64,000 nt of DNA from assembly GCF_002154335.2 (NCBI RefSeq), contig NZ_MTPX02000082.1, positions 62,001 to 126,000 on the forward strand. The letters run 5' to 3'. The position numbers and the translations under genes were made by a program. Source of the DNA: Actinomyces ruminis (lineage in GTDB: Bacteria > Actinomycetota > Actinomycetes > Actinomycetales > Actinomycetaceae). Within the stretch, counting starts at the first letter, position 1; each line of letters starts with the position of its first letter. Shown piece after piece: positions 32,403-43,700 of the stretch. The notes beneath the pieces were generated by a model that saw only the letters and a list, made by a program, of their open reading frames with translations, was not told where the DNA came from and did no database searches.

Positions 32403-32589
32403 CGGAGACCTTGGCGATGGCGTCGTTGAACACCTGGATCAGGGCCGGACCGGCCACCGCCCACAGGGCGACGACGAGCCCCGCGGTCATAAGCGTCACC
32501 AGCACCCAGCCGGGGACGTCACCGCGCTCGTCGTCTAAGTGTTGGAGCCGGGTCTGCAGGCGAAGACTGAGGCGCTTGAGGGTTTGCAT
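32392..32589 (-). CDS. Flp-like pilin (DUF4244-type)
   Basis: Small 65-aa protein with a basic amphipathic N-terminus, then LDDERGDVPGWVLVTLMTAG and one membrane helix. The position after TadC and before TadE, and the ERG-then-helix layout, match the major pilin slot (Rv3656c in mycobacteria). The usual Flp Glu-Tyr processing pair is not seen; GWVLVTL stands where AEYAL is expected. The ATG at 32589 has GGAG seven bases upstream; an ATG further up lacks a ribosome site. Confidence 0.7.
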   Translation of the reverse strand: MQTLKRLSLRLQTRLQHLDDERGDVPGWVLVTLMTAGLVVALWAVAGPALIQVFNDAIAKVSGAI

Positions 32590-32702
32590 GGGATTCTCCG
32601 TTTCCGTGGTTTCCATGGAGGGGATGTGAAGGTTTGGCTTGACGGTGGGAGGTCTCTTGCGGCTTGGAAGCAAGGAGCGGGTGCGCGGCGCGGGGAGCTA
32701 GT

Positions 32703-33632
32703 TCATAGGCCGATCCGCAGCACGAACAGGCCCGGGAAAAGGGCGAAGACGACGGTGATGGGCAGGATCAGGAAGACGACAGGCACCATCTGGGCGATCT
32801 CGCGGCGCCCGCCCTCCTCCATCAGGGCACGCCGGGAGGCCTCGCGGGCGTCGGCGGCCTGGGCGCGCAACACGTCGGCCAGCGGGGTGCCGCGTTCCAG
32901 AGCGACGGCGATCGCCTCCGACAGGCGGGTGACCTGTAAGGAGCCGACCCGCTGCTCCAGGTGGACCAGGGCGGTGGACAGCACGGTGCCCGAGCGGACG
33001 TCGGCAAGAGTGACCTCCAGTTCCTCAATGAGCTCGCCGTGCCCCACGCGCACGACCCGCTCGATGGCCGCGACAGGACCCTGCCCGGCACCGACCACGA
33101 GCGCAAGCAGTTCGACGACGTCGGGCAGTTGCGCCTCAATGCGCGCGCAACGCCGGTTCACGGTGCGGGTGAGCCACCAGTCGCGGGCGGCCGCCCCGCC
33201 GACGCCGGCCAGCAGCGCCAGCACGATCAGCAGCGGCACGTTGACCCGCCAGACCAACGACAGCGCCAGTCCGCCACCGGCGGCGACGGCGAGCCCGGCC
33301 ACGGCCCACAGCAGCTGCTGGGTGCGCAACTCCTCATAGGTCAGCCCGGTCCCGGAGCGAGCCAGGCGCCGGCGCACCGACTCGGCGGAGGAGCCGATCG
33401 CCTCCAGCACGCCGCCGAGCCGCGCGACCGTGTCCAGCAGCACGGCGCTGACGGTCTGCCCGTCCGCGGCCGGTGCCCCGGTCAGTAGCCGCGAGGTGGC
33501 GGAGCGGGCGTGCACATAGGGTTCCAGGCGCGCGGTGAGGGTGGGACGGTGGCGCCGCACGGCGTCGAGGACGGCGAGGATGCCGCAGGCGGCGAGTAGG
33601 CCGGCCAGGGCGCCGGTGATCCCGGGACTCAT
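32703..33632 (-). CDS. tadC: Tad pilus assembly membrane protein TadC
   Basis: 309-aa type II secretion F domain protein. Membrane helices lie near the N-terminus (GALAGLLAACGILAVLDA), in the middle (LLWAVAGLAVAAGGGLALSL) and at the C-terminus (PVVFLILPITVVFALFPGLF). AQLPDVVELLALVVGAGQGP and ERGTPLADVLRAQAADARE are the conserved cytosolic F-domain motifs. Its ATG overlaps the TadB stop (ATGA). With TadB it forms the inner-membrane platform for pilus assembly. Confidence 0.88.
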   Translation of the reverse strand: MSPGITGALAGLLAACGILAVLDAVRRHRPTLTARLEPYVHARSATSRLLTGAPAADGQTVSAVLLDTVARLGGVLEAIGSSAESVRRRLARSGTGLTYEELRTQQLLWAVAGLAVAAGGGLALSLVWRVNVPLLIVLALLAGVGGAAARDWWLTRTVNRRCARIEAQLPDVVELLALVVGAGQGPVAAIERVVRVGHGELIEELEVTLADVRSGTVLSTALVHLEQRVGSLQVTRLSEAIAVALERGTPLADVLRAQAADAREASRRALMEEGGRREIAQMVPVVFLILPITVVFALFPGLFVLRIGL

Positions 33633-34480
33633 CGCAGCACCCGGTCTTCCTCGGGCAGGCGCCCGAGCCGCAACATGAGCCGGTAGGCGATCACGGTCAC
33701 CGCCCCGCCGATGGCGAGTGTGAGGGCGCCGGTGGCGGTGGCATAGGCGGCGGCCGCCTGGGGGCGGGTGGACAGCAGTGCCAGCACGATCCATGGCGCG
33801 GCCACCGCCACCCGCGCCCCGTTGACGGTCCAGGACTGGCGCGCCTCTAGCTCGCCGCGGGTGCGCAGGTCCTCGCGCAGCATCCGCGACAGCGAGCGCA
33901 ACAGGGTGGTCAGGTCGTTGCCACCGACCTCGTGCGCCAGCCGCAGGGCCTCCACGATGCGGTCGGCCACCGGATCGGCGAAGCGGGCCTTGAGCCGGTC
34001 CAGTGACTGGTCGAAGCGGGCGGTGGTGGCGTAGTCGACGCCGAAGGCGCGCAGTTCCTCCCGGATCGGTTCGGGTCCGCGCTCGCCGAGGTTGGCCAGT
34101 GCCTCGGGCAGGCTCATGCCGGCGCGCACGCCCGACACCAGGGTGTCGACGGCCTCCGGCCAGACCTCGCGCAGGTTGGTGCGGCGGGCGCGGGCCCGGG
34201 AGGAGACCACCAGCAGCGGTGCGCCGGCGGCGATGGCTCCGAAGGCGGCCGCGATCGGCCAGGCCCGGGATACCCCCAGGAAGACCAGTGCGGTCACCAG
34301 GCCGAGCCCGAGGCTGCCGGCGACGAACAGGGCGGGACTGGTGCGGCCGACGCCTGCCTGCACCAGCAGGTCCGCCAGGCGCCGCTGGCGGGCCGAACGC
34401 CACCGGGGCGGTTCGCTGGTCAGGGCGAGCCAGACCAGGATGATGCCGCTGCCGCCCAACAGACCAGCTACGGCCCCCAT
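33629..34480 (-). CDS. tadB: Tad pilus assembly membrane protein TadB
   Basis: About 283 aa, type II secretion F domain. VWPEAVDTLVSGVRAGMSLP and EALRLAHEVGGNDLTTLLRS are the cytosolic F-domain signatures; two N-terminal and two C-terminal membrane helices flank it. I chose the ATG at 34480, which shares a base with the tadA stop (TGATG) and has GGGGGAG eight bases upstream; a GTG nine bases earlier is also possible. Coupled to tadC downstream. Confidence 0.88.
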   Translation of the reverse strand: MGAVAGLLGGSGIILVWLALTSEPPRWRSARQRRLADLLVQAGVGRTSPALFVAGSLGLGLVTALVFLGVSRAWPIAAAFGAIAAGAPLLVVSSRARARRTNLREVWPEAVDTLVSGVRAGMSLPEALANLGERGPEPIREELRAFGVDYATTARFDQSLDRLKARFADPVADRIVEALRLAHEVGGNDLTTLLRSLSRMLREDLRTRGELEARQSWTVNGARVAVAAPWIVLALLSTRPQAAAAYATATGALTLAIGGAVTVIAYRLMLRLGRLPEEDRVLR

Positions 34481-35784
34481 CAGGACCACTCCCCCGCGGC
34501 CCGTGCCGTCCCGGCGAGAGCGCCGGCCCCGGACGCGCGCAGGACCGGTTGGGACCCCACGGCGTCGCCGGTGAGCAGGGCGGCCAGGTCGTGGCCCGCG
34601 CGGGCGTAGCGTTCGGCGGCGCGCGGTATGCCCGGACCGCGCACCAGCAGGCCGGCGTCATCGCGTTGGAAGACGTCGGACATTTCGATGGTGCCGTTCT
34701 CCACCCGGCCGGACAGGGCGGCGATCTCACGCACCTGGCGATGGCCATCGGGGCCGAGGTCCAGGTGAACGACCAGGTCGACCGCGCCGGCCACCGTGGG
34801 GACGACGAAACCTGCGGATACATTCTCGCCGGCCAGCAACGGCAGCGTGCAGATCTTGATGATCGCCTCCCGGGCGGAGTTGGCATGCAATGTAGACATC
34901 GACGGCATGCCGGAGTTCATGGCGATCAGCAGGTCCAGGGCCTCGGCCTCGCGCACCTCCCCGATCAACAGTCGGTCGGGCCGCATACGCAGCGCTTCCT
35001 TGACCAGGCGCCGCAGGTTGATCTCCCCGACCCCCTCCAGGTTGGCGGCGCGGGTCTGCATGGCTACGCAGTCCCGGTTGCGCAGCGCCAGTTCGAAGAC
35101 CTCCTCGCAGGTGATCACGCGCTGCCCGGCGGGAATGGCGCCGGCCAGGGCCCGCACCATGGTGGTCTTACCGGCCTGGGTGGCGCCCGAGACGAGGATG
35201 TTCAGCCCGGCCTGCACGGAGGCATCCAGGAAGGCGGCGGCGTGTGCGGTGAGCGAGCCATCCGCACCAGGTCGCTGGTGCGCGCGGCCCGGGAAGTGTG
35301 CTTGCGGATGTTGACCGCCCAATGCCGGGAGGTGATGGGCGGGATGACCACGTGCAGGCGCTCCCCGCCCGGCAGTTGAGCGTCCACAAAGGGGCTGGCC
35401 AGGTCCAGGCGGCGCCCGGAGGCGCGCAGCATCCGCTCCACCAGTACGCGCAGCTCCTCATCCTCCAGCAGCGTGGTCGTCAGTTCGGGGCGGCCGGCGC
35501 GGGCGATGAATACCCGGCCGGGGGCGTTGCACCAGATCTCCTCAACCGTGTCGTCGTCCAGGTAGCGCTGCAGGGGGCCCAGGCCGGCCAGCGCGTCGAC
35601 GGCACGGCGCGGCGTCGTCGGGGTCGGGCAGGGGCGGGACCAGGCCGGCGTCGGCGCGGGCGACGTAGTCGGCACTGGCCTCGGCGACAAGCGCCTCCAG
35701 GCCGGGGGCGTCCGTAAGCGGGTCGACGCCGCGGCGGCGGACGAGTTCGCGGATTTCGGAGTGCAGCAAGGCTGCGGCATCCAT
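34480..35784 (-). CDS. tadA: Tad pilus assembly ATPase TadA/CpaF (two frameshifts)
   Basis: Secretion ATPase of the VirB11/CpaF family that powers pilus assembly, about 434 aa. ILVSGATQAGKTTMVRALAG is Walker A (Gln replaces the usual Gly before Ala-Gly), LRMRPDRLLIGEVREAEALD is Walker B with the Asp/His-box region, and STLHANSAREAI the His box. The frame is disturbed twice: one extra base near 35607 (before RAVDALAGLGPLQRYLDD) and one missing G near 35256 (between SDLVRM and SLTAHAAAFLDASVQ). The net frame is unchanged. The actinobacterial neighbours CpaE/TadZ and DECH-box helicase are not next to it. Confidence 0.88.
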
Positions 35785-36046
35785 GGCGGGCCTCACGATT
35801 GACGGTTTTTCGACGCTAGCGGAGTACTCACCAGCGGCTGGCGTGTGCGGCACTGGCTCGACACTGAGCAGCGCCACGCCGCGACCATAGGTCACAACTG
35901 CGCATCAACGCCACCCCGTCTCAGGGCCCTGTGGAAAACTCCGGCCGCCGGCGAGGACGTACCAATGGTGACAGCCCCCTGGCAATCGCCTGGATGGTGG
36001 GCGCTCCTCGGGGCGCGGCGCCACCCCGACCGGCGGGTTCCTCGCT
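35785..36046. other. divergent intergenic region, tadA / phosphotransferase
   Basis: Must hold the Tad locus promoter on the minus strand. No clear -35/-10 pair or operator was found on that strand; on the plus strand a leaderless -10 lies at 36047. Confidence 0.4.
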
Positions 36047-36052
36047 TACGGT
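36047..36052 (+). promoter_or_regulatory. -10 box of a leaderless transcript (phosphotransferase)
   Basis: TACGGT, six bases before the ATG at 36059. Confidence 0.45.
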
Positions 36053-36058
36053 GGAGTC

Positions 36059-37248
36059 ATGTCACAGCCGCCTGCCGGACCGTCCGCCCCCGCTTCCGCC
36101 TCCGCGTCGCCTCACGCCGCCGCATCGGGTGGGTCTGTGCCCGACGCGGAGCCCGCCCGCGAACGCTCGCCACTGGCTCTGGCCGCCATGGCCGCGGTGG
36201 CCGTTCCAGGGCTGGATCCCGCGCGCCTGGCCCTGCCCCAGGAGCGCTCCGCCGACCTGCGGGTGGTCGGCGTCGTCGACACCCAGGGCCGTCACTGGGA
36301 GGTGCTGGAGACTCACGCGGATGCGACCGGCGCAACCCTGGAGGCGGAGGCCGAGGTGCTGCGACGCATCGGGAGGATCGTCGACGACGGGCGCCTGTCC
36401 TTCGACGTGCCCCGCCCCGCCGGCACGCTGCGGCAGGAGGGCAGCTACATTCAGGTGCGTTCCCACCTGGAGGGACGCCCCATTGACGTCGATTCGTTGC
36501 GCCCGGGGCCGGGGCTGTCCGCGGGGTTGGGCAGGGCATTGGGCGAACTGCACGACCTGCCCACACGGTGGTCTCCGAGGCAGGCCTGCCGGTATACGAC
36601 GCCGACGACGTACGCACCCGCTGGCTGAACCTGCTCGACGACGCCGCCGGGACCGGGAAGGTGCCGCCGGCGCTGCTGGCCCGCTGGGAGGTGGCGCTGG
36701 AGGATACGGCCCTGTGGCGCTTCCGGCCGGTGGTGGTGCACGGGGACCTGGCGCCGGAGAACGTGCTGACGGCGGGCGGCGCGGTGGTGGCCGTGCGCGG
36801 GCTGGGCCAGGTGCATGTGGGCGACCCGGCCGAGGACATGGCGTGGGTGTACGCCTCCGTGCCCGTGGACTGCCTGGACTCGATCGAGTCCGCCTACGAT
36901 CTGGCGCGCACCGAGGGCGTGGACCGGCACCTGCGCGACCGGGCGGAGCTGGTCAGCGAGCTGAGCCTGGCCGAGTGGCTCAGGCACGGGGTGCGCTCCC
37001 ACTCCGACTCGATCATCGATGACGCCGTGGCAATGCTGACGGACCTGGCCGACCAGGTCGGGGATGAGCCGCTGGTGGAGCAGACCGGCCCGCGCCTGGC
37101 GCCCGTTCCGGGAGTCAAGGAGCCGGCCGAGCCGGAGGCCACCACCAGCGAGGTCAAGATGGTGTTGGTCGAGGACGACGCGGACCACGGTCACGACAGC
37201 GCCGCCGACAATGAGGCGGACAGCAACGAGACCGGCAGCGAGGACTAG
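36059..37248 (+). CDS. aminoglycoside-phosphotransferase-fold protein (frameshifted)
   Basis: About 396 aa after repair; small-molecule kinase fold. VVVHGDLAPENVL is the catalytic HGDxxxxN loop with the base Asp and metal-binding Asn. The second metal Asp, normally in a IDW/IDF-like strand before GDP, is absent: the strand reads VVAVRGLGQVHVGDPAEDMA. So activity is uncertain. N-terminal 40 residues are Ala/Pro/Ser-rich and the C-terminal 40 are Glu/Asp-rich, both probably disordered. The frame breaks near 36566 (CACACGGTGG needs one C to give VVSEAGLPVYDADD). It converges on adnB with a 29-bp gap; actinobacterial genomes often keep such a gene by this helicase pair. Not evidence of drug resistance. 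Confidence 0.75.
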
Positions 37249-37277
37249 TCCCTACCGCCGGGTACGGCGCCCGCCGC

Positions 37278-40200
37278 TCACTGGCCCCATGGGTCCAGGC
37301 TGCGCCGAATCTCCTCCAAGGGGAGGAAGGATTCCTCGTCCAGTTCGTCTACGTCGCCGTTGTCGGCGACGTAGACGTAGGCGGCGCGGATCTGGTCGGT
37401 GGGGATCTGTTCTCTCGCGGCCCAGGCGTGCACGTACACGCTGAGCTGGTCCACCGGTACCCGCTTATGACCGGTCTTCCAGTCGACCACCAGGTAGTGA
37501 TCGCTGCCCGGCCGCTGGAAGACGGCGTCGATGCGGCAGCGCAGGGTGGTGTCGCCGACGGTGAGCTCAAGCGGTTCCTCGGTGGCGACCAGCCGGTAGC
37601 CGTTCAGCAGCCGGTGCTCGGCGGCGACCGTGAGCCAGTTGTTGACGCGGTCGCGGTCGGCTTTGCTCAGGGTCTCCGGGACCCCGGCATCCTCCAGGTT
37701 GAACAGCGGGCCCTGGCTGGTCAAGCGCTGCGCGATGGCGTCGTGGAAGACGGTGCCCAAGCGCCCGGCGGATTGTGGCTGGGTCGGTAAGGGACGGCGC
37801 AGGTCTAGCGCGAACTGCTCCCGGTTATCGCGCAGCGCGGTCAGCCGGGTGGCGGCCAGGTGGGCGGGCTGGCGGACCGTGGGCATTGCGTTTGCGGCGG
37901 CCTCGCGCTCGGCCAGCAGCAGGCGGGCGTCCTCCCGCCAGCGCGCCACGCGCGGGTCGGCGGTACCATACCCCGCGAGTTGCCCGTCACACGGGGCCTC
38001 TTCCGCGGAGACCACGGCGGCGGGGGCCGCCATGGCACGCGTGACGGCCTCGGCGGCGGCAATGCGGGCTGCGCGCTCCGAACCGGGGGCAGCCGGGTGC
38101 GTAACCGGCCAGGGGGCCTGCGCAACCCCGACGGGGTTGGTGGCATCCTGGGGCAGTTCGGAGAAGCCGGGACCGAACTCGATCAGCAGTTCCGCCTGCT
38201 GCAGCTCGGTCAGGAACCGTGAGGCGGGTTGGGGGGTGTTGCCCTCCTTGACCAGATGCGAGCCGGTCAGCAGCACGTGGTGACGCGCCCGCGTAATGGC
38301 CACATAGGCCAGGCGGCGCTCCTCGGCAACCAGGTGTCGACCGAGCGCCAGTCGGTACTGTTCCCTGAGATCCTTGATCTCGTTCTTCTCATCCCGGCTC
38401 AACTTAATCCCAGGGCCCAGCGGAGTCTCCAGGCCACCCAGCTCGAAGGGCGGTAGCTGGTCCGCATCGGAACGCAGCGGGTAGGGGAACTCCCGCTTGG
38501 AGGTCATCCACCACTCGTACGCACCTTCCTGTCAGCGGGAACCGAGTTGCCCCGGTACAAGGGGAACGAGGTCTCGGTCAGACCAACCACAGCCACGTGA
38601 TCCCACTCCAGTCCCTTGGCGCTGTGGATGGTCATGATCTGCACGGCACCAGGCTCGGGCTCGACCTCGGGCGCTTCCAACCCACGCTCCTCCGACTCCG
38701 CGTAGTCAAGTAGTTCCAGGAACCCGGAGACCGTGGGCGTCTCCACATCGGCGGCATATTGCTCAGCGACGGTCCGGAACGTGTCCAGGGCGCGCCTGCC
38801 CATACGGTTGCCGACGCGGGCGGCGAGCTCCACGTCCAGGCCCAGGGCCTGCTCGGACACGGCCATCAGATCCGGCAATGGCAGCGCGAGTGCGCCGCGC
38901 ACGCGCCGCAGGGCTCGGGCGATCCGCAGCGCAATCTGCCGGCCCGCCTCGCTGAGGCCCGCCACCGCAGGACCCACCGTCTGCTCGCCCGTTCCCGCGG
39001 CACGCCGGCGCCGGCGGTGCGGGCGGCATCGTCACGACGAGCGAGTTCCTCGAGCGCCTCGGAAAGGGACGCCTCCTCGGGCTGCTCCGCAGCGGGTGTG
39101 CCGCCACTTTCCTCAGAATTGGCGCCGTCGGCCCGCGTCCCCTCCCCGACGCCGTTGGCCAGGTCGTGCTGGCGTGCAAGCTCACGGGCAAAGCATTGCA
39201 GAGCCCGTAGATCAACGGCACCAATGTCGCTCCTGCGAGCAGGCGCATGAGCCGATCGCCACGCTCGGGGTCGGCGGCCACGGTCAGCAGGGCCCGCACA
39301 TCCGCTACCTCTGGGATGGACAGCATGCCGCCCGACACCGCTACTTCGTAGGGCACCCCACGCGCCTCAAGCGCCTCGGCCACCGGCGTCATCTGGCTGC
39401 GGCTGCGGCACAGGACAGCCAGTTCGGCGTCGGGGCGCCAGCGCTCCTGCATGAAGTCGGCGATGGCATCGGCCTCCTGCAGTGGGTCCGCGAGAAAAGT
39501 TGCAAGCACCTGCCCGGCACCCAGACCGTCGGCAGCCGAGCGCTCCTGCAATTCGCGGACCGGGACGTGGCTGACCAGGGCATCGCCGGGCTGGTACTCG
39601 GGATTGCGCAGTGGCCTGGAGATGACATTGGCAGCGACTAGGACGGTGGAGTCGTTGCGCCAAGCGGTAGACAGCTGCAGCACCGGCGTCTCGGCTTCGG
39701 GGTTGCCGCCCCGGGCTACAGCTTGCACCCCAGTGGGATTGAAGCGGGCATGGAAGGTGTCCAACGCGCCGGCACTGGCACCGCGCCAGCCGTAGATGGC
39801 CTGGTTCGGGTCGCCGACGGCGGTAACACCCTGGTCCGCGAACAGGGCGGAGAGCAGCCGCACCTGGGCTACGGAGGTGTCCTGGAACTCGTCCAGCAGC
39901 ACCGCTGGGTACTGCGCGCGCATGGCCGCCGCGGCCTCGGGCACCTCTTCGGCGATACGGCAGGCCAGTGCCAGCCGATCGCCGAAGTCGACCAGTCCGT
40001 GGCGACGCTTGTAGTCGCGAAAGTCCTGCACGGCGTCGAGCGCGCCCAGCCAGGCCTCCATGGCTTCCGGTGCGCCCCTGAAGTCACTACCAACCCCGTA
40101 TGTGCTGACCAGCCCCACCAATTGCTCATGCAGTCCGGACAGCTCCTCGCGGGCGGTGTCAATGCTGAGCAAGTTCGTGGACAGCGCGTTGTCTGCGCGC

Positions 40201-40703
40201 AGGACGGCGCCGATCGCACCGGACTTGGAATCGAAAGGAAGCGGGTCCGTGCGCCGCTCAATGATGTCGGTGACGATCTGCCACTTGCGGGCCTCGGTGA
40301 TCAGGGTGGCGTCCGGGTCGGCGCCGACGTACAGGCCGTATTCGCGCACGAGTGAGCCGGCGAAGGAGTCATAGGTGGCCACGGTCGGCTCAGGATCTTC
40401 GTCAGCGCCCGCGATAACGCCGCTGTCGGCCAGCTGGGCGAGGCGGAGGGAGACACGCTCGGCCAGTTCCGCCGTGGCCTTGCGGGTGAAGGTCAGTCCC
40501 AGTACCTGATCGGGGCGAACGACGCCGGTGGCAACCAGGTGGACGACGCGCTGGCTCATGGTGGCGGTCTTGCCACTGCCAGCGCCGGCGACCACGAGCA
40601 GGGGCCGCAGCGGATAGCCGATGACTTCCGCCTGTTCCTCGGTGGGACGAGGCAGTCCGAGCCTCTTAGCGAGGGCTTCGGGGGTGAGGTCGGCGGCGCT
40701 CAT
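37278..40703 (-). CDS. adnB: ATP-dependent helicase-nuclease AdnB (three frameshifts)
   Basis: Lead motor of the AdnAB break-resection machine, about 1142 aa after repair. Helicase motifs in order: VVAGAGSGKTATMSQ (Walker A), VLLDEFQDTS (II), GDPNQAIYGWRGASA (III), IMTIHSAKGLEWDHVAV (V), LAYVAITRARHHVL (VI). The C-terminal RecB-like nuclease has CRIDAVFQRPG and VVDWKTGHKRVPVDQLSVYV (Asp and Lys of the DxK site). Breaks are near 39232 (before DIGAVDLRALQCFARELARQ), 38995 (before GEQTVGPAVAGLSEAG) and 38508 (before MTSKREFPYPL). The ATG overlaps the adnA stop by 4 bp and has GGAGG upstream. Works with AdnA in homologous recombination, the actinobacterial counterpart of RecBCD/AddAB. Confidence 0.92.
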
Positions 40704-43700
40704 GCCACGGTCCTCCTTCCTTCGGGATTGACGGGGCAACTGGCCTTGAAGGAGCACCATTGGCAGTGGCCACCGCTGCGGGCCATGAGACTGGCGCCGG
40801 AAACGTCCAGCGCGGCGCGGGCGAGCAGCTTCACGTCCCACTCCTTTCCGGTCTCCGGATCGGGGCTGGACTCGAGGACCATTCCGTCCGGAAGGATCTT
40901 CGGGCCGGGATCAGTGCCGCGCGGCTTCATGCCGAGGAAGGCGAGCCCAGTGCCATCAACCTGGTAGCCGAGGGCCGCCAAAGCCATGCGGTAGGTAGCA
41001 AGCTGCGCGTTGCGCTTGGGCATATCTGGCTTGCCGCTGCCGGTCTTGAAGTCGATGACGCGCACGCGCTGCCCCTGCCCGGCGGGGAGCACCCCGTCCG
41101 CGGACGGGTCGGGCGGGGCGCCGTCGAGAAACTCCAGGCGGTCGATACGCCCGCGTATGCGCACCGGGATCGGCTCCCCCTCGGGCACAGGCTCACCGCC
41201 AGTAGCCGCGGCCCCAGCGTCGACTGCACGCCCGCCGTCGGCGCTTGCTGCGGACTCGCCGCCGTCAGCAGCAGCGCTTTCCTCCTCTTCGTCCTTGGGT
41301 ACTGGCAAATCCAGGTGGACATCCACCGTCTGCTCCACCAGGGCGGGGCCGGTGACCGAACCGAGGTAGGCGTCGAGCCGGCCGATCATGTCGCGCACGC
41401 GCTGCCGCTCGATGTTGCCGAGCCAGGTGTCCGGGTAGCCCAGCTCCGGCAGCGCGTCCTCCAGGGCCTGGCGCAGCGCCTCGCCGCGCAGTCCTTCTCG
41501 CTCGGCGCGCTCGGCCAGGCCATGCACGAGCATGCCGACCCTCTGGGCATCGCTGGTGCCGGTGCCGCCACCGTTGCGCTGAAAGAACCACTTCAGCGGG
41601 CACTTGCTGATCGCCTCGACGTCGGAGGGGCTGATACGGATCTCTTGACCCGAGCCGACCAGGGGCGCGGCGGAGGTCGGCTGCCCCAGACCGGCCCAGT
41701 TGGCGGGGTCGGCGGCGCTGACACCGTCGCACGCTAGTACGGCCAGCAGTTGCTCGGCCTGCCGGCCGCGAGCGCGCTCACCGGCGTCGGCCCCCTCCAG
41801 GCGACCGGTTACGGCCGCGGCGCGCAGTTCTCCCACGAGCCCTGGCAGGGTCAGGTCGGCAGCATCCGGGGCGGGCTCGAGTCCGCCGTCCTCGTTGAAG
41901 AGCTTCTGCCCGCTCGTCTCGGCGACCTCGAGCAGGAAGGCGGAGGGCGCGCAGTCGGCGTCCAGCGCCGCGGTGACGATCAGGCGGCGGCTGGCGCGGG
42001 AGAGGGCGGACAGGAACATGCGGCGCTCATCGCCCCGGACCTGGCTGCGGGCCTCGGCGGGGTCTTGTGCGGTCGACCGTCTGCCGTCGGCCGCGAGCGG
42101 GAGACGGCCGGTGACGGCGTCGACCAGCAGGCCAGCGTGGGTCAATCCGTCGCGCAGCCGCAGGTCGGGCCACACGTCGCGCTCCACCCCGGCGACGACC
42201 ACCACCTCCCACTGGGCTCCGGCCGCGGCGGCAGGGGTCAGGACGGCGACGCCGGCGGGGCGTATCCCCTGCGGGGCCACCGTGTCTGAGGGCAGCACCT
42301 CCGCCGCGAGCTCGCTGAAGAAGTCGCCTGCTGCGGCCCCGGGGTGGCGCTCGGCCCACACCTCGGCGCGTTTGAACAGCACGGTGACCACGTCCAGATC
42401 CTGTTCGGCCGCCTCGGCCATGAGCGCGGCGGTGCGCGTGGTGCGCGGCGCCAGCGCCGTGGCGCGCCACGCCTCCGCGCACTCCGAAGCCTGCCAGGCC
42501 GCCCACATCAGCGCCTCGGCGTCGACCAGGCGTTCCTCTTCCCGGGCGGCCTCGACCACGCCCCGCAGGGCGGCGACGACGTGGGCGGCGCGTTCCAGCC
42601 GCTTGGCCTGCTCGGCCAGGGGCTCGTCGGCGAGCTCGCGGACCAGGGCGGTGGCGGCGTCGGGGGTGGCCAGGACGCCGAGCAGGTTCTCATCCCGACC
42701 GGCCTCGGCGGGTCGGTCTGCGCGCAGGCGACGGCGCAGTCGGCGCAGGTCCAGGTTGGTCAGCCCAATCAGGGGGCTGGTGAGCAGTTCGAAGGCGGTG
42801 GACCACTCGGGTGGGCTGCCGGCGTCGCCGAAAGTGCCTGCCAGCGCGGCCCGGCAGGCATTGATGATGGCTGCGGCCGCGGGCTCCGCGCGCAGCAGCA
42901 CGGCCGGGGTGGTGGAGGCCAGGGGCACGCCATGGTGGCGCAGCTCGCGGCTGACCGCGCGGGCGGTGCCCGCGGAACGGACGATCACGGCCATCTGGTC
43001 CCAGGCGGTGTTGTGGTGGACGTGCTCGCCGCGCAGGATGCGGGCGATCTGGGCGGTCTGCTGGAGCGGGCTGGAGGCGAGGAGGGTCTCGACGCCGCTG
43101 GGAGCGGCTACGGCCGCCGTGTCGCTCGCATGCTCGGGGTGCCGGTAAGTGGCGGTGCCGGTGACGGGGATGCGGTCGGCCTGTGTGGACCACAGCCGGA
43201 CCAGTTCGGGTGTACCGCGGTGAACCGTGCTCAGTGTGAGGCGCTCGGCGGCGAGCCCGGAGCGATCCTCGGCAGCGTTGAGCAGGCTGGGATTGCCTCC
43301 GCGGAAGACCTCGACGGCGGCGTCGGGATCGCCAAGCGCGATGATCTGGCGCGGTGGCCGGTGGCGTCGGGGACGGCGAGCGCGGCCAAGAGGCGGGCGG
43401 TGGCGGCGGTGCAGTCCTGGTAGTCGTCGACGATGACCACCTCCGGGACGGGACGGGGCGCGAGCACGCCGTCGTCATCCCAGGTTCCCAGAGCTTCGCG
43501 GGCGCGGTCCTGCAAGCGGGCCGAGTCCATCTTGCGGACCGTGGAGCGGTTGGCGGCGCTGGGGCGGCCCTGCGCGTCCCAGGTACGCAGCAGTGGGGCG
43601 GCGTGCCGCCAGATGGGGATGTCCAGCTCGGCACCGAGACTGGCGAGCTGCTCGGCGGTGACGCCGAGTTCTCCGGCCCGGGCCAGCAGGTTACGCAACT

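Noticed and set aside
36059-37248. Antibiotic-resistance phosphotransferase
   Set aside because: Only the fold is shared; a metal-binding residue is missing, and its place beside adnAB is typical of a housekeeping gene.
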